DNA of 64,000 nt, from NCBI GenBank assembly GCA_963790965.1, contig CAWBQO010000003.1, forward strand, positions 1,240,001-1,304,000, read 5' to 3'. The notes under the pieces are model-generated. The model was not told the origin of the DNA. It saw nothing but the letters and a program-made list of their open reading frames with translations, and searched no databases. The position numbers were made by a program, and so were the translations under genes. The stretch is from CAWBQO01 sp963790965. GTDB taxonomy: Bacteria > Bacteroidota > Rhodothermia > Rhodothermales > DASSAV01. Below, piece by piece: positions 33,166-41,623 of the stretch (position 1 is the stretch's first letter; each line of letters opens with the position of its first letter).

Positions 33166-33909
33166 ATGTCAGGGCATAGTAAATGGTCGAAGATCAAGCG
33201 CCAGAAGGCCGCCACCGATGCGCGCCGTTCGAAGATCTGGGCGCGGATCACGAGAGACATCATGGTCGCGGCGCGTGAAGGCAGCGGCGACCCGGAGATG
33301 AACGCCCGCCTCTCGCTTGCCGTGGAGAAGGCGAAGAGCGAAAACATGCCCCGTGAAAACATCGAAAGGGCGATCAAGCGCGGCACGGGTGAGATCCAGG
33401 GGGCGGATTATGAAGAAGCGTCTTACGAAGGGTACGCTCCCGGGGGCGTCGCCGTGTTTGTGGAGGCGCTGACGGACAACACCAACCGCACCGTGGCCGA
33501 TCTACGCTCGCTTTTTTCCAAAGCGGGCGGCAGCCTCGGGCAGTCCGGCTCCGTCGCCTTCCTGTTCGACCGTAAGGGGGAGCTGCAGATCCCTGCCGAA
33601 GGCCGCGACGAGATGGACCTTTTTGAACTCGCGGTCGAGGCCGGTGCGGATGACTTGCGGCAGGAGGAGGACCTGTTCATCGTGTCGACTTCCGTTGAGC
33701 ACTTTGGCGCCGTCTCCGCTGCGTTCCGGGAGCGGGGCGTGGAGGCAGTTGAAGCGGGCCTCGTGCGCATTCCAAATACGACGGTTTCGTTGGAGGAAGC
33801 CGAGGCGCGCCGCGTGCTTCATCTGCTCGATGCCATCGAGGAGCACCAGGACGTTCAAGCCGTCTACACTACCCTGCTCTTCGACGACGCCGTAGAGGAG
33901 GCCGGTTGA
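33166..33909 (+). CDS. yebC: YebC/PmpR family transcriptional or translational regulator
   Basis: A 247-residue YebC family protein, beginning MSGHSKWSKIKRQKAATDARR, the classic N-terminus. Further family blocks are ITRDIMVAAREGSGDPEMNARL, ENMPRENIERAIKRGTG, EGYAPGGVAVFVEALTDNTNRTVADLR and GSLGQSGSVAFLFDRKG. YebC proteins were named as DNA-binding regulators and newer work links them to ribosome stalling relief; both views remain in use. The frame begins 21 codons upstream, but the YebC start is clear at 33166. It precedes ruvC by 41 bases, the common yebC-ruvC arrangement, so both are probably co-transcribed. Length is normal for the family. Confidence 0.95.
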   Translation: MSGHSKWSKIKRQKAATDARRSKIWARITRDIMVAAREGSGDPEMNARLSLAVEKAKSENMPRENIERAIKRGTGEIQGADYEEASYEGYAPGGVAVFVEALTDNTNRTVADLRSLFSKAGGSLGQSGSVAFLFDRKGELQIPAEGRDEMDLFELAVEAGADDLRQEEDLFIVSTSVEHFGAVSAAFRERGVEAVEAGLVRIPNTTVSLEEAEARRVLHLLDAIEEHQDVQAVYTTLLFDDAVEEAG

Positions 33910-33950
33910 GGTAGAGCGCGCGGCTCGCAACCGCACTGACAGGTCGCTGC

Positions 33951-34493
33951 ATGATCGTACTGGGCATAGATCCCGGCTCGCGTCACACCGGGTACGGCGT
34001 CATCGAGATTGAAGACCGCAAGGAACGGCTGGTTGAGTACGGAGCGCTCCACCTCGACACGCACGACGCGCATGAGAAGCGGTTGAAGAGCATTTACGAC
34101 CGCCTCACAAAAGTGATCGAGCGGTGCCTGCCCGATGTCGGTGCCATCGAGATGCCGGTCTACGGCAGCAATCCGCAGAGCATGCTCAAGCTGGGCCGCG
34201 CTCAGGCCGCCGCCATGCTTGCCGTGCTCAACCGCGGCATCCCTGTGACCGAGTACTCGCCGAAGGAAATCAAGAAGGCCGTCAGCGGGAACGGGAACGC
34301 CTCGAAGGAACAGGTCTATTTTATGGTGCGCACCATCCTGGAGATGCCGTCCGAGCCGGATGCGATGACGCTGGACGCCTCGGACGCGCTGGCCGCCGCC
34401 ATATGCCACGGTCAGCGCCTCTCTCACGGAGCTGCCCGGTCGTTCAAGAACTGGGAAAGCTTCGTGCGCGCCCATCCAGACCGCGTCGGATAG
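33951..34493 (+). CDS. ruvC: Crossover junction endodeoxyribonuclease RuvC
   Basis: A 180-residue RuvC, the Holliday-junction resolvase that acts with RuvAB in recombination repair. The RNase H-like fold starts IVLGIDPGSRHTGYGV (D7). The second acid is E67 in VGAIEMPVYGSNPQSMLKLGRAQ, and the last pair are D142 and D145 in LDASDALAAAICHGQRL. All four catalytic carboxylates are therefore present, and length is normal. It follows yebC in the usual order. The segment AIEMPVYGSNPQS differs from the common A-I-E-x-x-F pattern at one position. The minus-strand DUF4290-like gene ends 12 bases beyond, convergent. Confidence 0.94.
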   Translation: MIVLGIDPGSRHTGYGVIEIEDRKERLVEYGALHLDTHDAHEKRLKSIYDRLTKVIERCLPDVGAIEMPVYGSNPQSMLKLGRAQAAAMLAVLNRGIPVTEYSPKEIKKAVSGNGNASKEQVYFMVRTILEMPSEPDAMTLDASDALAAAICHGQRLSHGAARSFKNWESFVRAHPDRVG

Positions 34494-34505
34494 GCTGGTC
34501 GGACT

Positions 34506-34775
34506 TTAGCGCTCCGCATCCCGGGCGCGTATGGCTTCCGCCACTTCCTCGTTGGAGATCTCGCCTTTGCTCATGCTGTGGATCAGGTGGCCGATCTGGC
34601 GCTCCTTCTGGGCAGCCTGCGCCCATTCAGGGTGCGCCTGTTCGACGATGCTGATGAGAATGCGCACGTAAGGATGCCGCTTCTCCTTCGGCTCAAGCCC
34701 GGCGACGACACGCGCGAACAGCTCCGCGTTGCGCCCGACCTGTCGATCGACTACTTTATCCTGATAGATATTCAT
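34506..34775 (-). CDS. Small DUF4290-like protein
   Basis: An 89-residue acidic/helical protein. The segment GRNAELFARVVAGLEPKEKR followed by YVRILISIVEQAHPEWA resembles the N-terminal motif of DUF4290 (YGRN ... IEDREKR ... MxxxNPE), a Bacteroidota family of about 200 residues. The remainder (RQIGHLIHSMSKGEISNEEVAEAIRARD) does not match, so this could be a short relative or a truncated one. The function of the family is not known. The start ATG is at 34775. It is convergent with ruvC and leaves 12 bases between stop codons. The 340 bases upstream hold no convincing gene. Confidence 0.6.
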   Translation of the reverse strand: MNIYQDKVVDRQVGRNAELFARVVAGLEPKEKRHPYVRILISIVEQAHPEWAQAAQKERQIGHLIHSMSKGEISNEEVAEAIRARDAER

Positions 34776-35114
34776 AACATGATCCTGCCTTCGAATTGAG
34801 ATCTGACGCGGCTCCGCGTCCCGGCGTCGACCACTCTATAATAACGAATCGGCGTATGGTTTTATGATACTCCCTACCGCGAGAAGATGAAAACTCTGCG
34901 ACCTTCGCTCTGTGGCACCGCACGCGGCATGGACCGGCACGTGTGCCCACGTTTTCCTTTGTCACGGATTGGACCCAAGCGCCTTAACTTTAGTAGTAGC
35001 ACGGCTACCGCTTATTGTAGATTGACGGTGCGGATGACATTGCAAAACACGGGGTTAACATATCGATTGGAGCTGCTGCCGGTGGTGCCGGCGTTCCATC
35101 GCCGCGCGAGACGG
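34776..35114. other. Intergenic region, no convincing gene
   Basis: A 339-base stretch between the divergent DUF4290-like gene and the small gene at 35115. It contains AT-rich segments (TATAATAACG at about 34837-34846, and TTTTATGATACTCC), which may hold divergent promoters. No tRNA or hairpin stands out. A plus-strand frame from 34887 merges with the next gene but has unusual Arg/Thr-rich composition. Confidence 0.35.
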
Positions 35115-35312
35115 ATGAACGGACTCGAGCAGGGGGAACTGGTTTATTATGGCCCCATGCCCACCTACTACGGGATCGGCGAAGTCAAGCGGGTGGTCGG
35201 TTCGTTCGTTGCCGTGGACTTCAGAGGAACCGGACTCTTTGGCGTACATGAGGATGTTTTTGAGCCTGCCTATCTCATTCCCATTCCGCCCGCGACGCGC
35301 TCCCTGCTGTAG
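35115..35312 (+). CDS. Small conserved-looking protein of unknown function
   Basis: A 65-residue protein (ELVYYGPMPTYYGIGEVKRV, FVAVDFRGTGLFGVHEDVFEP). Composition is like a small beta-barrel, for example an SH3-like fold. The frame extends upstream to 34887 but that part is basic and Arg-rich, unlike a coding N-terminus, so the ATG at 35115 was chosen on weak grounds (GAGACGG lies just upstream). The next gene starts eight bases after the stop, suggesting an operon with the lipoprotein. I recognise no family, and confidence in translation is moderate. Confidence 0.55.
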   Translation: MNGLEQGELVYYGPMPTYYGIGEVKRVVGSFVAVDFRGTGLFGVHEDVFEPAYLIPIPPATRSLL

Positions 35313-35319
35313 CGCCATC

Positions 35320-35925
35320 ATGCCCCGCCCGTTCCTCCTCATACTCTTTGCCTACTTGCTGACGGCGGGATGCTCCGGAAGGGAACCGGCACCGTCTCCC
35401 GCCTCCTCCGCCGGCCTTCCGCCGGAGACTACGGCCGAGGCCGATGCGCCGCAGGTGCCCGCTGTGAGTCTTGTACCGGACGGGCTGCGCATCGTTGTTT
35501 CAGACAATGGATCGACGCGCGCCCTCGACTTTGGCATGGAGAAAGCTTTCGTACGGAGTGTGCTGTCTCACGTTCTGAGTCCCCCTGCCGATTCGTTTCT
35601 CAACGCGGAGTGCGGTGCCGGACCGCTGTTCTCCTACGACTGGCCGAACGGCCTCTCGGTGCTTTTCCAGGACGGCGCGTTTGCCGGCTGGTCGCTTCGG
35701 GCACCGGCGGACAGCGTCTCTAACCAGCCGGTTTTGACCACGTTTTCCGGACTCGGGCTTGGTTCATCTCGGTCCGACCTTACGGACGCCTACGACGCGG
35801 AGATTACGGAAACGTCCCTCGGAACCGAGTTCAGCGCCGGCGCTCTGTCGGGACTGCTCTCCTCCGCCGCCCCTGATGCCACGGTCGCTCATCTATGGGC
35901 CGGCACGACGTGCATCTTTCGGTGA
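35320..35925 (+). CDS. Predicted lipoprotein of unknown function
   Basis: A 201-residue protein with signal MPRPFLLILFAYLLTAGCSG, a lipobox (LTAGC) and acylated Cys near residue 18. A Ser/Pro/Ala-rich linker follows. From about residue 55 the protein is beta-rich: VSLVPDGLRIVVSDNGSTRALDFG, AECGAGPLFSYDWPNGLSVLFQDGAFAGWSL, FSGLGLGSSRSDLTDAYDAEI. The Cys pair in AECGAG and TTCIFR could be a disulfide. I recognise no family. It follows the small gene at 35115 closely and precedes the ABC exporter by 117 bases. Confidence 0.7.
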   Translation: MPRPFLLILFAYLLTAGCSGREPAPSPASSAGLPPETTAEADAPQVPAVSLVPDGLRIVVSDNGSTRALDFGMEKAFVRSVLSHVLSPPADSFLNAECGAGPLFSYDWPNGLSVLFQDGAFAGWSLRAPADSVSNQPVLTTFSGLGLGSSRSDLTDAYDAEITETSLGTEFSAGALSGLLSSAAPDATVAHLWAGTTCIFR

Positions 35926-36042
35926 TCGGCCGACAGAGCGACTCTCACGGCGGGCTGTTCGCACATTCTGTTAGCACGACGTATCTTTTACGTTCCGGTG
36001 CCGTAGCGCCGGTCGTTCCCCCTTCCCATCTTCTCTCTGCCC

Positions 36043-36990
36043 ATGCCGAACCTGAGCATAGATCGCGTTACGAAGCGCTATGGTAATTTCGTTGCGGTCC
36101 ATAACGTTTCCTTCGAAGCCGTGCCGGGGCGCATCCTGGGGCTACTGGGTCCCAACGGCGCGGGCAAGACGTCCACCATCCGCATGATTGCCTATATCAC
36201 GGCACCGGACGAAGGGTCTATCCGAATTGGAGATCGCCCGGTTGGCCCGTGGAGTCAGGCGATCATGGGCTATCTGCCCGAAGAGCGCGGCCTGTATAAA
36301 AAGCTGAAGGTCGGCGAACAGCTCCTCTATCTTTCTGAACTGAAGGGCCTCTCCAGGCCACTTGCCAAAGAGCGCATCGCCTACTGGCTGGACCGTTTCG
36401 ACGCGCGCTCCTGGGCCACAAAGAAAACGGAGGAGCTTTCCAAGGGCATGCAGCAGAAGATTCAGTTCATCGCGACGCTCATCCACGAGCCGGAGCTTCT
36501 CATTCTCGACGAACCGTTTAGCGGACTCGATCCGCTCAATTCGGAGTTGCTGCGCGAAATCATTCTGGAACTGAAATCGAGCGGCCGCACCATCCTTTTT
36601 GCCTCGCACCGAATGGAACAGGTCGAGCAGATGTGCGACGACATTTGCCTCATTTCCCGGGGAGAAATCCTCATCGAGGGGGCTTTGCGCGACGTGAAGC
36701 GCAGCTTTGGCAAAGACACCGTTCTCATAGACTTTGAAGGCGACGGAGCGTTTGTCAGCGCGCTCGAGGCGCAAGGACTCGTGGCCGTCGCCTCGCGAAC
36801 CCACACGCGGGCCGAACTCAGGCTGCTCAACGGCACGCCGTCGCGCGTGGTGCTTGAAGCGGCTTTCCACGGCACCGAGGACATTCACCGGTTCGAACTC
36901 GTTGAGCCGTCGCTGAACGAGATCTTTGTGAGCGTGGTGGGCGAGCGCGAGTCCAAGGTCCCCGCTTCACCAGTCCCTGCGCTCGCGTAG
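36043..36990 (+). CDS. ABC exporter ATP-binding subunit (NatA-like)
   Basis: A 315-residue ATPase of the ABC-2 exporter group. Walker A GPNGAGKTS (residues about 35-43), Q-loop region MGYLPEERGLYKKL, signature LSKGMQQKIQFIA, Walker B LLILDEPFSGLDPLN, and switch His in ILFASHRMEQVEQM are all intact. A C-terminal accessory domain (DUF4162-like) covers about residues 215-300. The LPEERGLY pattern is typical of NatA/YhaQ-type sodium or drug exporters. It is followed after 45 bases by the matching permease. Cytosolic face of the membrane; substrate not defined by sequence. Confidence 0.92.
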   Translation: MPNLSIDRVTKRYGNFVAVHNVSFEAVPGRILGLLGPNGAGKTSTIRMIAYITAPDEGSIRIGDRPVGPWSQAIMGYLPEERGLYKKLKVGEQLLYLSELKGLSRPLAKERIAYWLDRFDARSWATKKTEELSKGMQQKIQFIATLIHEPELLILDEPFSGLDPLNSELLREIILELKSSGRTILFASHRMEQVEQMCDDICLISRGEILIEGALRDVKRSFGKDTVLIDFEGDGAFVSALEAQGLVAVASRTHTRAELRLLNGTPSRVVLEAAFHGTEDIHRFELVEPSLNEIFVSVVGERESKVPASPVPALA

Positions 36991-37035
36991 GCATCCGCTG
37001 ACCCATTTTTTCAGGCCTCACGCCGCATCGCCTTT

Positions 37036-38328
37036 ATGCACAAGATCCTTATCGTTCTCAAGAGCGAGTTCATGCGCCGGGTGCGCTCGAAGTGGTTTAT
37101 CGTCGCCACGCTCCTTGCTCCCATTCTGCTCATCGGCATCTCCGTTATCCCGGCGCTCGTAGGCATCTACGCATCCAAGACCGACCAGAAGACGGTTGCC
37201 ATTATAGACGAAACGGGGAAACTCGGCGATCTGATCACGGCAGCTTCCGATGAACAGCTTACGCTCGTAGCCTCCTCGAATCCTGAAGATTCGCTGCGAT
37301 CCGGCACGCTCAGCGGCGCTTACAGCGGCTACCTCATCATCCCGCCGGACGTACTTTCCGGGCAGGGGCGCATCACCTACTTTTCGTCTGAAGGCGGCGG
37401 CCTCTCCCTTCCCTCGCGGCTCGAGCGCATCATCGAGAACGCCATCCAGGAGAAGCGGCTGACGGACCAGAACGTGTCGTCCGAGGTGCGCAGCATTTTT
37501 AGCACCCGCATCGACGTGGAGACGATGAAGCTGACCGATACCGGTGAGACGGCGGGTAACAGCGCCTTTTACTCGATCCTCGGCTACATTATGGGGTTCT
37601 TCATTTACGCGCTGATGTTCATTTACGGCGCGCAGGTGATGCAGGGTGCTATGGAGGAGAAATCAACGCGCGTCGTGGAGATCGTCGTCTCCTCGGTGCG
37701 TCCGTTCGACCTGCTCATGGGGAAGGTGCTCGGAATCGGGGCCGTGGGGCTGGTGCAGATGGCGATCTGGATCTTGCTCTTCGTGGGGGCGGCGGCGCTG
37801 TCCGGGTCCATCGTAACCTTATTTGTGAATCCGGCGGACTTCAATCTGCCCGACGCCGCATCACAGGCGCAAGTGCTCGAAGCGATGAACTTCAGCATTC
37901 CGGCCATTTCGCCCATGGTGTTCGTCTGGTTCCTCCTCTTCTTTCTCGGAGGATACCTGCTCTATTCCAGCCTGTTTGCCGCCGTCGGCTCGGCCGTGGA
38001 TCAGCAGCAGGACGCGCAGGGACTGATGATGCCCATTACGATGCTCATCATCATACCGATTCTCTTCATGACTTTCGTAGTGGAAAGCCCCGACTCGACC
38101 TTCTCCACCGTTCTGTCAATGATCCCCTTCTTTTCGCCGATCCTGATGGTCGTCCGTGTGGCGGTGACGGACGTGCCCTTCTGGCAGGTCGGCTCGGCGT
38201 TCGTGCTGCTGATCCTGACGTTCGTCGGCGCGATATGGCTGAGCGCACGCATCTACCGCGTGGGCATTTTGATGTACGGCAAGAAGCCTTCGATCAAGGA
38301 CCTGGCGAAGTGGGTCCGTTATGCCTGA
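37036..38328 (+). CDS. ABC-2 exporter permease (NatB/YhaP-like)
   Basis: A 430-residue permease. A membrane helix at about residues 20-45 (WFIVATLLAPILLIGISVIPALVGIYA) is followed by a large extracytoplasmic domain of about 140 residues, then five or six helices from about residue 180 to 415 (FYSILGYIMGFFIYALMFI, IGAVGLVQMAIWILLFVGAAALSG, MVFVWFLLFFLGGYLLYSSL, GLMMPITMLIIIPILFMTFV). The segment QVMQGAMEEKSTRVVEIVVSSVRPF is the ABC-2 coupling motif. It is the partner of the preceding ATPase. Its 3' end overlaps the convergent HD gene by ten bases. Substrate unknown; sodium or drug export is the family precedent. Confidence 0.9.
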   Translation: MHKILIVLKSEFMRRVRSKWFIVATLLAPILLIGISVIPALVGIYASKTDQKTVAIIDETGKLGDLITAASDEQLTLVASSNPEDSLRSGTLSGAYSGYLIIPPDVLSGQGRITYFSSEGGGLSLPSRLERIIENAIQEKRLTDQNVSSEVRSIFSTRIDVETMKLTDTGETAGNSAFYSILGYIMGFFIYALMFIYGAQVMQGAMEEKSTRVVEIVVSSVRPFDLLMGKVLGIGAVGLVQMAIWILLFVGAAALSGSIVTLFVNPADFNLPDAASQAQVLEAMNFSIPAISPMVFVWFLLFFLGGYLLYSSLFAAVGSAVDQQQDAQGLMMPITMLIIIPILFMTFVVESPDSTFSTVLSMIPFFSPILMVVRVAVTDVPFWQVGSAFVLLILTFVGAIWLSARIYRVGILMYGKKPSIKDLAKWVRYA

Positions 38329-38990
38329 GCGCTCGGCGGCCTCCCGGTGAGCCGCTCAAAGCGCGTGATCTCGGCTTCCAGACCCTCCCGTAGCGACACC
38401 AGGCGCGGATCGTTCTGCGACCTCGCTGCAGCCAGCACGGCGCTGTGATACCAGCGCTGCTCTTGCGGCCCCGCGCTGAGTCCGGTCCGAGTGGCGGACG
38501 TGGTAAACACGTCGATTCCGGCTTCGAGCGCCGAACAGATCGACCAGAGGTTGTGCAACTTGTCGGCAAGGCTGATGGCCACGGCCTCCGCCGGTGCCGT
38601 CTTCAGGTGCGCGATGTAGTCGTCCTTGCGCGCGCGCCAGGGTCGCGGCCGGCCGTCGTCGGTATCTTTTTGCTCGGTCACGTGCCCGACGAGCGAAGCC
38701 ACGTCTTCACCCACAAGTTCACGAAGGCGCTCTGGAGGGAGGCGGCGACCGTGACGGTCCGGGTCTTCAAGCGTGTCGTGCAGAAACGCAGCGGCGACCG
38801 TGATCTCGTCCCAGCCGCTTCGCTGCAGGATCGAGGCGACGGCTGCAACGTGCGCAAACGCCGGGATAGGCGAGGGCGTCCCGTCAGGGCTGAGGAAAGC
38901 CGGCGAGCGCCAGCTGCCTTTCCGGTAGGTACCTTCGTGCCACTGCGCGGCCAGTTCAATGGCTTGCTCGATCAGCGGGCTTAATGGCAT
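38319..38990 (-). CDS. Small RelA/SpoT-type HD hydrolase (MESH1-like)
   Basis: A 223-residue HD protein like small alarmone hydrolases. The N-terminal AQWHEGTYRKGSW, PAFAHVAAVASIL (H47), AAAFLHDTLEDPD (H71, D72, E75, D76) and ISLADKLHNLWSIC match the metal- and nucleotide-binding motifs of SpoT/MESH1 hydrolases. There is no synthetase, TGS or ACT domain. It could remove the pyrophosphate of (p)ppGpp, or act on another nucleotide such as NADPH, as reported for animal MESH1. Start ATG at 38990, seven bases from the end of repeat copy 2, which separates it from bshC. Its stop overlaps the ABC permease stop region by ten bases in antisense. Confidence 0.8.
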   Translation of the reverse strand: MPLSPLIEQAIELAAQWHEGTYRKGSWRSPAFLSPDGTPSPIPAFAHVAAVASILQRSGWDEITVAAAFLHDTLEDPDRHGRRLPPERLRELVGEDVASLVGHVTEQKDTDDGRPRPWRARKDDYIAHLKTAPAEAVAISLADKLHNLWSICSALEAGIDVFTTSATRTGLSAGPQEQRWYHSAVLAAARSQNDPRLVSLREGLEAEITRFERLTGRPPSAQA

Positions 38991-38996
38991 GGCATT

Positions 38997-39172
38997 CTAA
39001 GAGCCTGTTGATATCCTATCCATGGGATGTCTCGTAGATAGTCGGGACGATGCACGTGACTGGAATGCTGCCTGACACCCTTAAAGCCCCTCACGGGGGA
39101 GGTTGCGTTGGTGGTTTGATCCCTAATGTCAGCTACATGCGGCGCATTTCTATTATCTCAACGGCCTCCTAA
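38997..39172 (+). repeat. Dispersed MITE-like element, copy 2 (176 bp)
   Basis: Ends CTAAGAGCCTGTTGA (38997-39011) and TCAACGGCCTCCTAA (39158-39172) are imperfect inverted repeats. The middle holds CCTGACACCC, CCCCTCACGGGGGAGG and CCCTAATGTCAGCTACAT, as in copy 1. It fills the gap between bshC and the HD gene exactly, and its right end contains the bshC stop codon. Confidence 0.75.
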
Positions 39173-40818
39173 AGATGAACGATCTGATGCTGCGTCGTCT
39201 CGGTGGACAGCGTGCCGGAGAGACGAAGGAGCAGATCAGGGCCGTACTTCGTGAGCAGCGGCAGTATGGAGAGCGCCCGTTCCTGCAGTTTGCCGCCGGG
39301 CATGAGTGACGCCTGCACCTTCTCAATGTGCCCGCGCATATCATCGTGCTGCCGTTTCTCGGCCTTTAGCACCTTGCCTCTCAAGCGTTCCCACTCCTTG
39401 TGCAGCCCTGTGCGCGAGGCCTCGGCCGAGGGAAGGAGGCTCTTGTCCACAGACTCAACGAACGCCAGAACACGGTTCACTGCCTCGTCCAGGTGCTTTG
39501 CTGCATGACTGAACTGCGCGTCCAGATCGGCACCCGCGTCGGCGAGCACGAGTCTTTGGAATAGCGCGTCCGGATCCTCAGAGAGGGCCGCAAGGTCGAG
39601 CTTGTAGCGTTCGAGCAGGTTTGCAATGCGCCCCTCCACGATCGTGGCGCTGGCCCTCGGGTAGATGATGGGCATGGGCACGCCCGCCCAGGCGTAAAGC
39701 GGACGCAGCTGCGCAAAGTAGGCCACCTCCCCGGGTCCGGCAATGTACGCTGCCGTCGGGAGGAGGGTATCCTGCACGATGGGACGAAGCGCCACGTTTG
39801 GCCCAAACCGTTCCGGACGGCGCTCTACAAGGGACTTCAACTCGCCTTCCGAAAGCGCCTCGTCAAAGCCGCTGAGCGTTAAGCGGTCGCCTTCTCGCCC
39901 GACCGGGGTGCGCGCTCCATCGATATAAAACAGGTTTACCGGGCGCACGGAAATCTGCGCGTGATACGCGGCCGCGAGAGGCTCGGATGTGCTCCTGAGT
40001 TCCGATTCCGCCTCCGCGGCCCCCGTAACGGCCCGCGAAAAGAGAGGCGCAGCAAGGCTCTTGAGCCGCGGATCGGTTGGATCGATAAAGACGAGACCGG
40101 TATCAGGAAAGAAGGAGCGCATGAGCCGTGCAAACGCGTCCATCAGGGTCGTTCCGGGCGCGTATGCATCCCTGACACGGGCCATCACCGCTTCCTTGAA
40201 CTCGGTCGGACGCAACGCTGCGGCAAGTCGCTCGATGACCGGCTCGATGGCGGCCGTGAGTTTTCGCGGGCCTACCGGGCCGCCGTTCGGCTCTGTTTGC
40301 GCTTCGTCGGGCGCGTACAACAGCGTGGTGAGATCGGCATCCTGCTGGATGAGGATGGAAGCAATCTCTTCAAAATCATGATCTTCGCCTTCGAGCCAGA
40401 ACACCGGCACGACGGCCCGGCCGGTCTCCTCTGACAGCTGCTTCGCGAGTTGCAGCGTCGTGATGGTCTTGAGCGCGGTGTAGATCGGCCCGCCGAGGAT
40501 GCCGACCTGCTGCCCCGTGACGACGGCAACGCTTTCTGCGGCGCGGAGCTTGTTGATGTTGGCGCGAACCCGCTCGTCCGCGCCCCAGCGTTCATTTTGC
40601 TGGAGCAAGATGTCCGCGAGCGCCTCACGATCGCGGGGGTAGGCGGCGGCGCGGTCGGCGGCGGCGACACGGTCGGCTTCGCTGCGGAAGTCGCCTTCAA
40701 AGAAGGAGGCGAGCGCCGCAGCGCCGGTACAGTAGTCGCGAAAGAGCGGCGAGAAAGAAGGAACGCTATCGAACGGCACACGCTCGATGGTCGAGTCTAC
40801 AAGTAGATCGGCTGACAT
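39169..40818 (-). CDS. bshC: Bacillithiol biosynthesis cysteine-adding enzyme BshC
   Basis: A 549-residue BshC, which joins cysteine to GlcN-malate to finish bacillithiol. Family blocks present: PFDSVPSFSPLFRDYCTG at the N-terminus, VVTGQQVGILGGPIYTALKTITTLQLA, VPVFWLEGEDHDFEEI, RPIVQDTLLPTAAYIAGPGEVAYFAQLRPLYAWAGVPMPIIYPRASATIVE, and a C-terminal coiled coil (HLDEAVNRVLAFVESVD, RLRGKVLKAEKRQHDDMRGHIEKVQA). Length fits. The stop codon lies inside the terminal repeat of repeat copy 2, so the last residues (IVHL) may have been set by insertion. BshA and BshB are not in the window. Bacillithiol is the usual low-weight thiol of Bacteroidota relatives. Confidence 0.93.
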   Translation of the reverse strand: MSADLLVDSTIERVPFDSVPSFSPLFRDYCTGAAALASFFEGDFRSEADRVAAADRAAAYPRDREALADILLQQNERWGADERVRANINKLRAAESVAVVTGQQVGILGGPIYTALKTITTLQLAKQLSEETGRAVVPVFWLEGEDHDFEEIASILIQQDADLTTLLYAPDEAQTEPNGGPVGPRKLTAAIEPVIERLAAALRPTEFKEAVMARVRDAYAPGTTLMDAFARLMRSFFPDTGLVFIDPTDPRLKSLAAPLFSRAVTGAAEAESELRSTSEPLAAAYHAQISVRPVNLFYIDGARTPVGREGDRLTLSGFDEALSEGELKSLVERRPERFGPNVALRPIVQDTLLPTAAYIAGPGEVAYFAQLRPLYAWAGVPMPIIYPRASATIVEGRIANLLERYKLDLAALSEDPDALFQRLVLADAGADLDAQFSHAAKHLDEAVNRVLAFVESVDKSLLPSAEASRTGLHKEWERLRGKVLKAEKRQHDDMRGHIEKVQASLMPGGKLQERALSILPLLTKYGPDLLLRLSGTLSTETTQHQIVHL

Positions 40819-40880
40819 ACGGTGGGCGATGGATCAGGTGGCGGCGGGCGTCTGCACGTCGGAGGGTGATGATCTACAGC

Positions 40881-40922
40881 AAAAAGCGAAGCCTCACTCG
40901 GCTGCTGCCGCGAAGCTTCGCT
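40881..40922 (-). terminator. Rho-independent terminator after the bifunctional nuclease gene
   Basis: AGCGAAGC (40885-40892) and GCTTCGCT (40915-40922) pair, and on the minus strand the stem is followed by TTTTT (40885-40881 region, plus AAAAA). It lies 36 bases after the nuclease stop and separates the his operon from bshC. Confidence 0.82.
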
Positions 40923-40957
40923 CTGGCCTTTACGAGAGGACTGCGCGGAAGCGGCGT

Positions 40958-41548
40958 TCAGTTCTGTTCGCCCTTCATCTTTGCAATCTCGTCCCGGAGG
41001 TGGGCAGCCTTTTCATAATCCTCATCCTGGATGGCTTTCGCCAGCTGCTGCTCCATCCTTTCGAGGCGCGAAACGGGCGCGGAAGCTTCTTCCTTGACGA
41101 CCTCCGGTTCACTCACGGGTGCCGCAGTCATGTTCTCCTCTTCCGTCGGGATGCCCGCTTCTTCGATGACGGCCGGGGAGACGAAGATCGGCGCTTCGGC
41201 GCGCACGGCCAGCGCGATGGCGTCGCTCGGACGGGCGTCGAGCTGGCCTTCCTCGCCGTCGTGGACGTAGCGAATCTTGGCGAAGAAAGTCCCTTCGCGC
41301 AGCTCGTCCACCACCACGTCGACCACCTCGGCACCGACGGCTTCGAACACGTCGCGCAGAAGATCATGGGTCATGGGCCTCGGCGGCTGGATTTTCTCCA
41401 ACTCCAGCGCGATAGCCTGCGCTTCCGCCGAACCAATGATGATGGGGAGTCGCCGGTTGCCGTTCACTTCCCCGAGCACGAGCGCATACGCGCCGCCGCT
41501 GGAAGGGCTGGTGGAGAGGCCGACTATATCTACCTGAATAAAATCCAT
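40958..41548 (-). CDS. Bifunctional nuclease family protein (DUF151) with UVR motif
   Basis: A 196-residue protein. Residues about 1-130 form the DUF151/BFN domain (LSTSPSSGGAYALVLGEVNGNRRLPIIIG, EAQAIALELE, PPRPMTHDLL, EVVDVVVDELREGTFFAKIRY, LDARPSDAIALAVRAEAPIFV), whose plant relatives cut RNA and DNA. A Glu/Pro-rich linker (EEENMTAAPVSEPEVV) leads to a C-terminal UvrB/UvrC-type UVR motif (LERMEQQLAKAIQDEDYEKAAHLRDEIAKMK). This domain pair is common in Bacteroidota. It may act in nucleic-acid quality control; activity here is inferred. It follows hisC by 75 bases and ends at a strong terminator, so it is likely the last gene of the dusB-hisD-hisC transcript. Confidence 0.9.
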   Translation of the reverse strand: MDFIQVDIVGLSTSPSSGGAYALVLGEVNGNRRLPIIIGSAEAQAIALELEKIQPPRPMTHDLLRDVFEAVGAEVVDVVVDELREGTFFAKIRYVHDGEEGQLDARPSDAIALAVRAEAPIFVSPAVIEEAGIPTEEENMTAAPVSEPEVVKEEASAPVSRLERMEQQLAKAIQDEDYEKAAHLRDEIAKMKGEQN

Positions 41549-41623
41549 CTGATCGTTTTACCCGAACACGTAAGGAGGTATTTGCAAGCGCCCGTTTTTC
41601 AAGAGGAAGTCCCCTCGGAGGCC

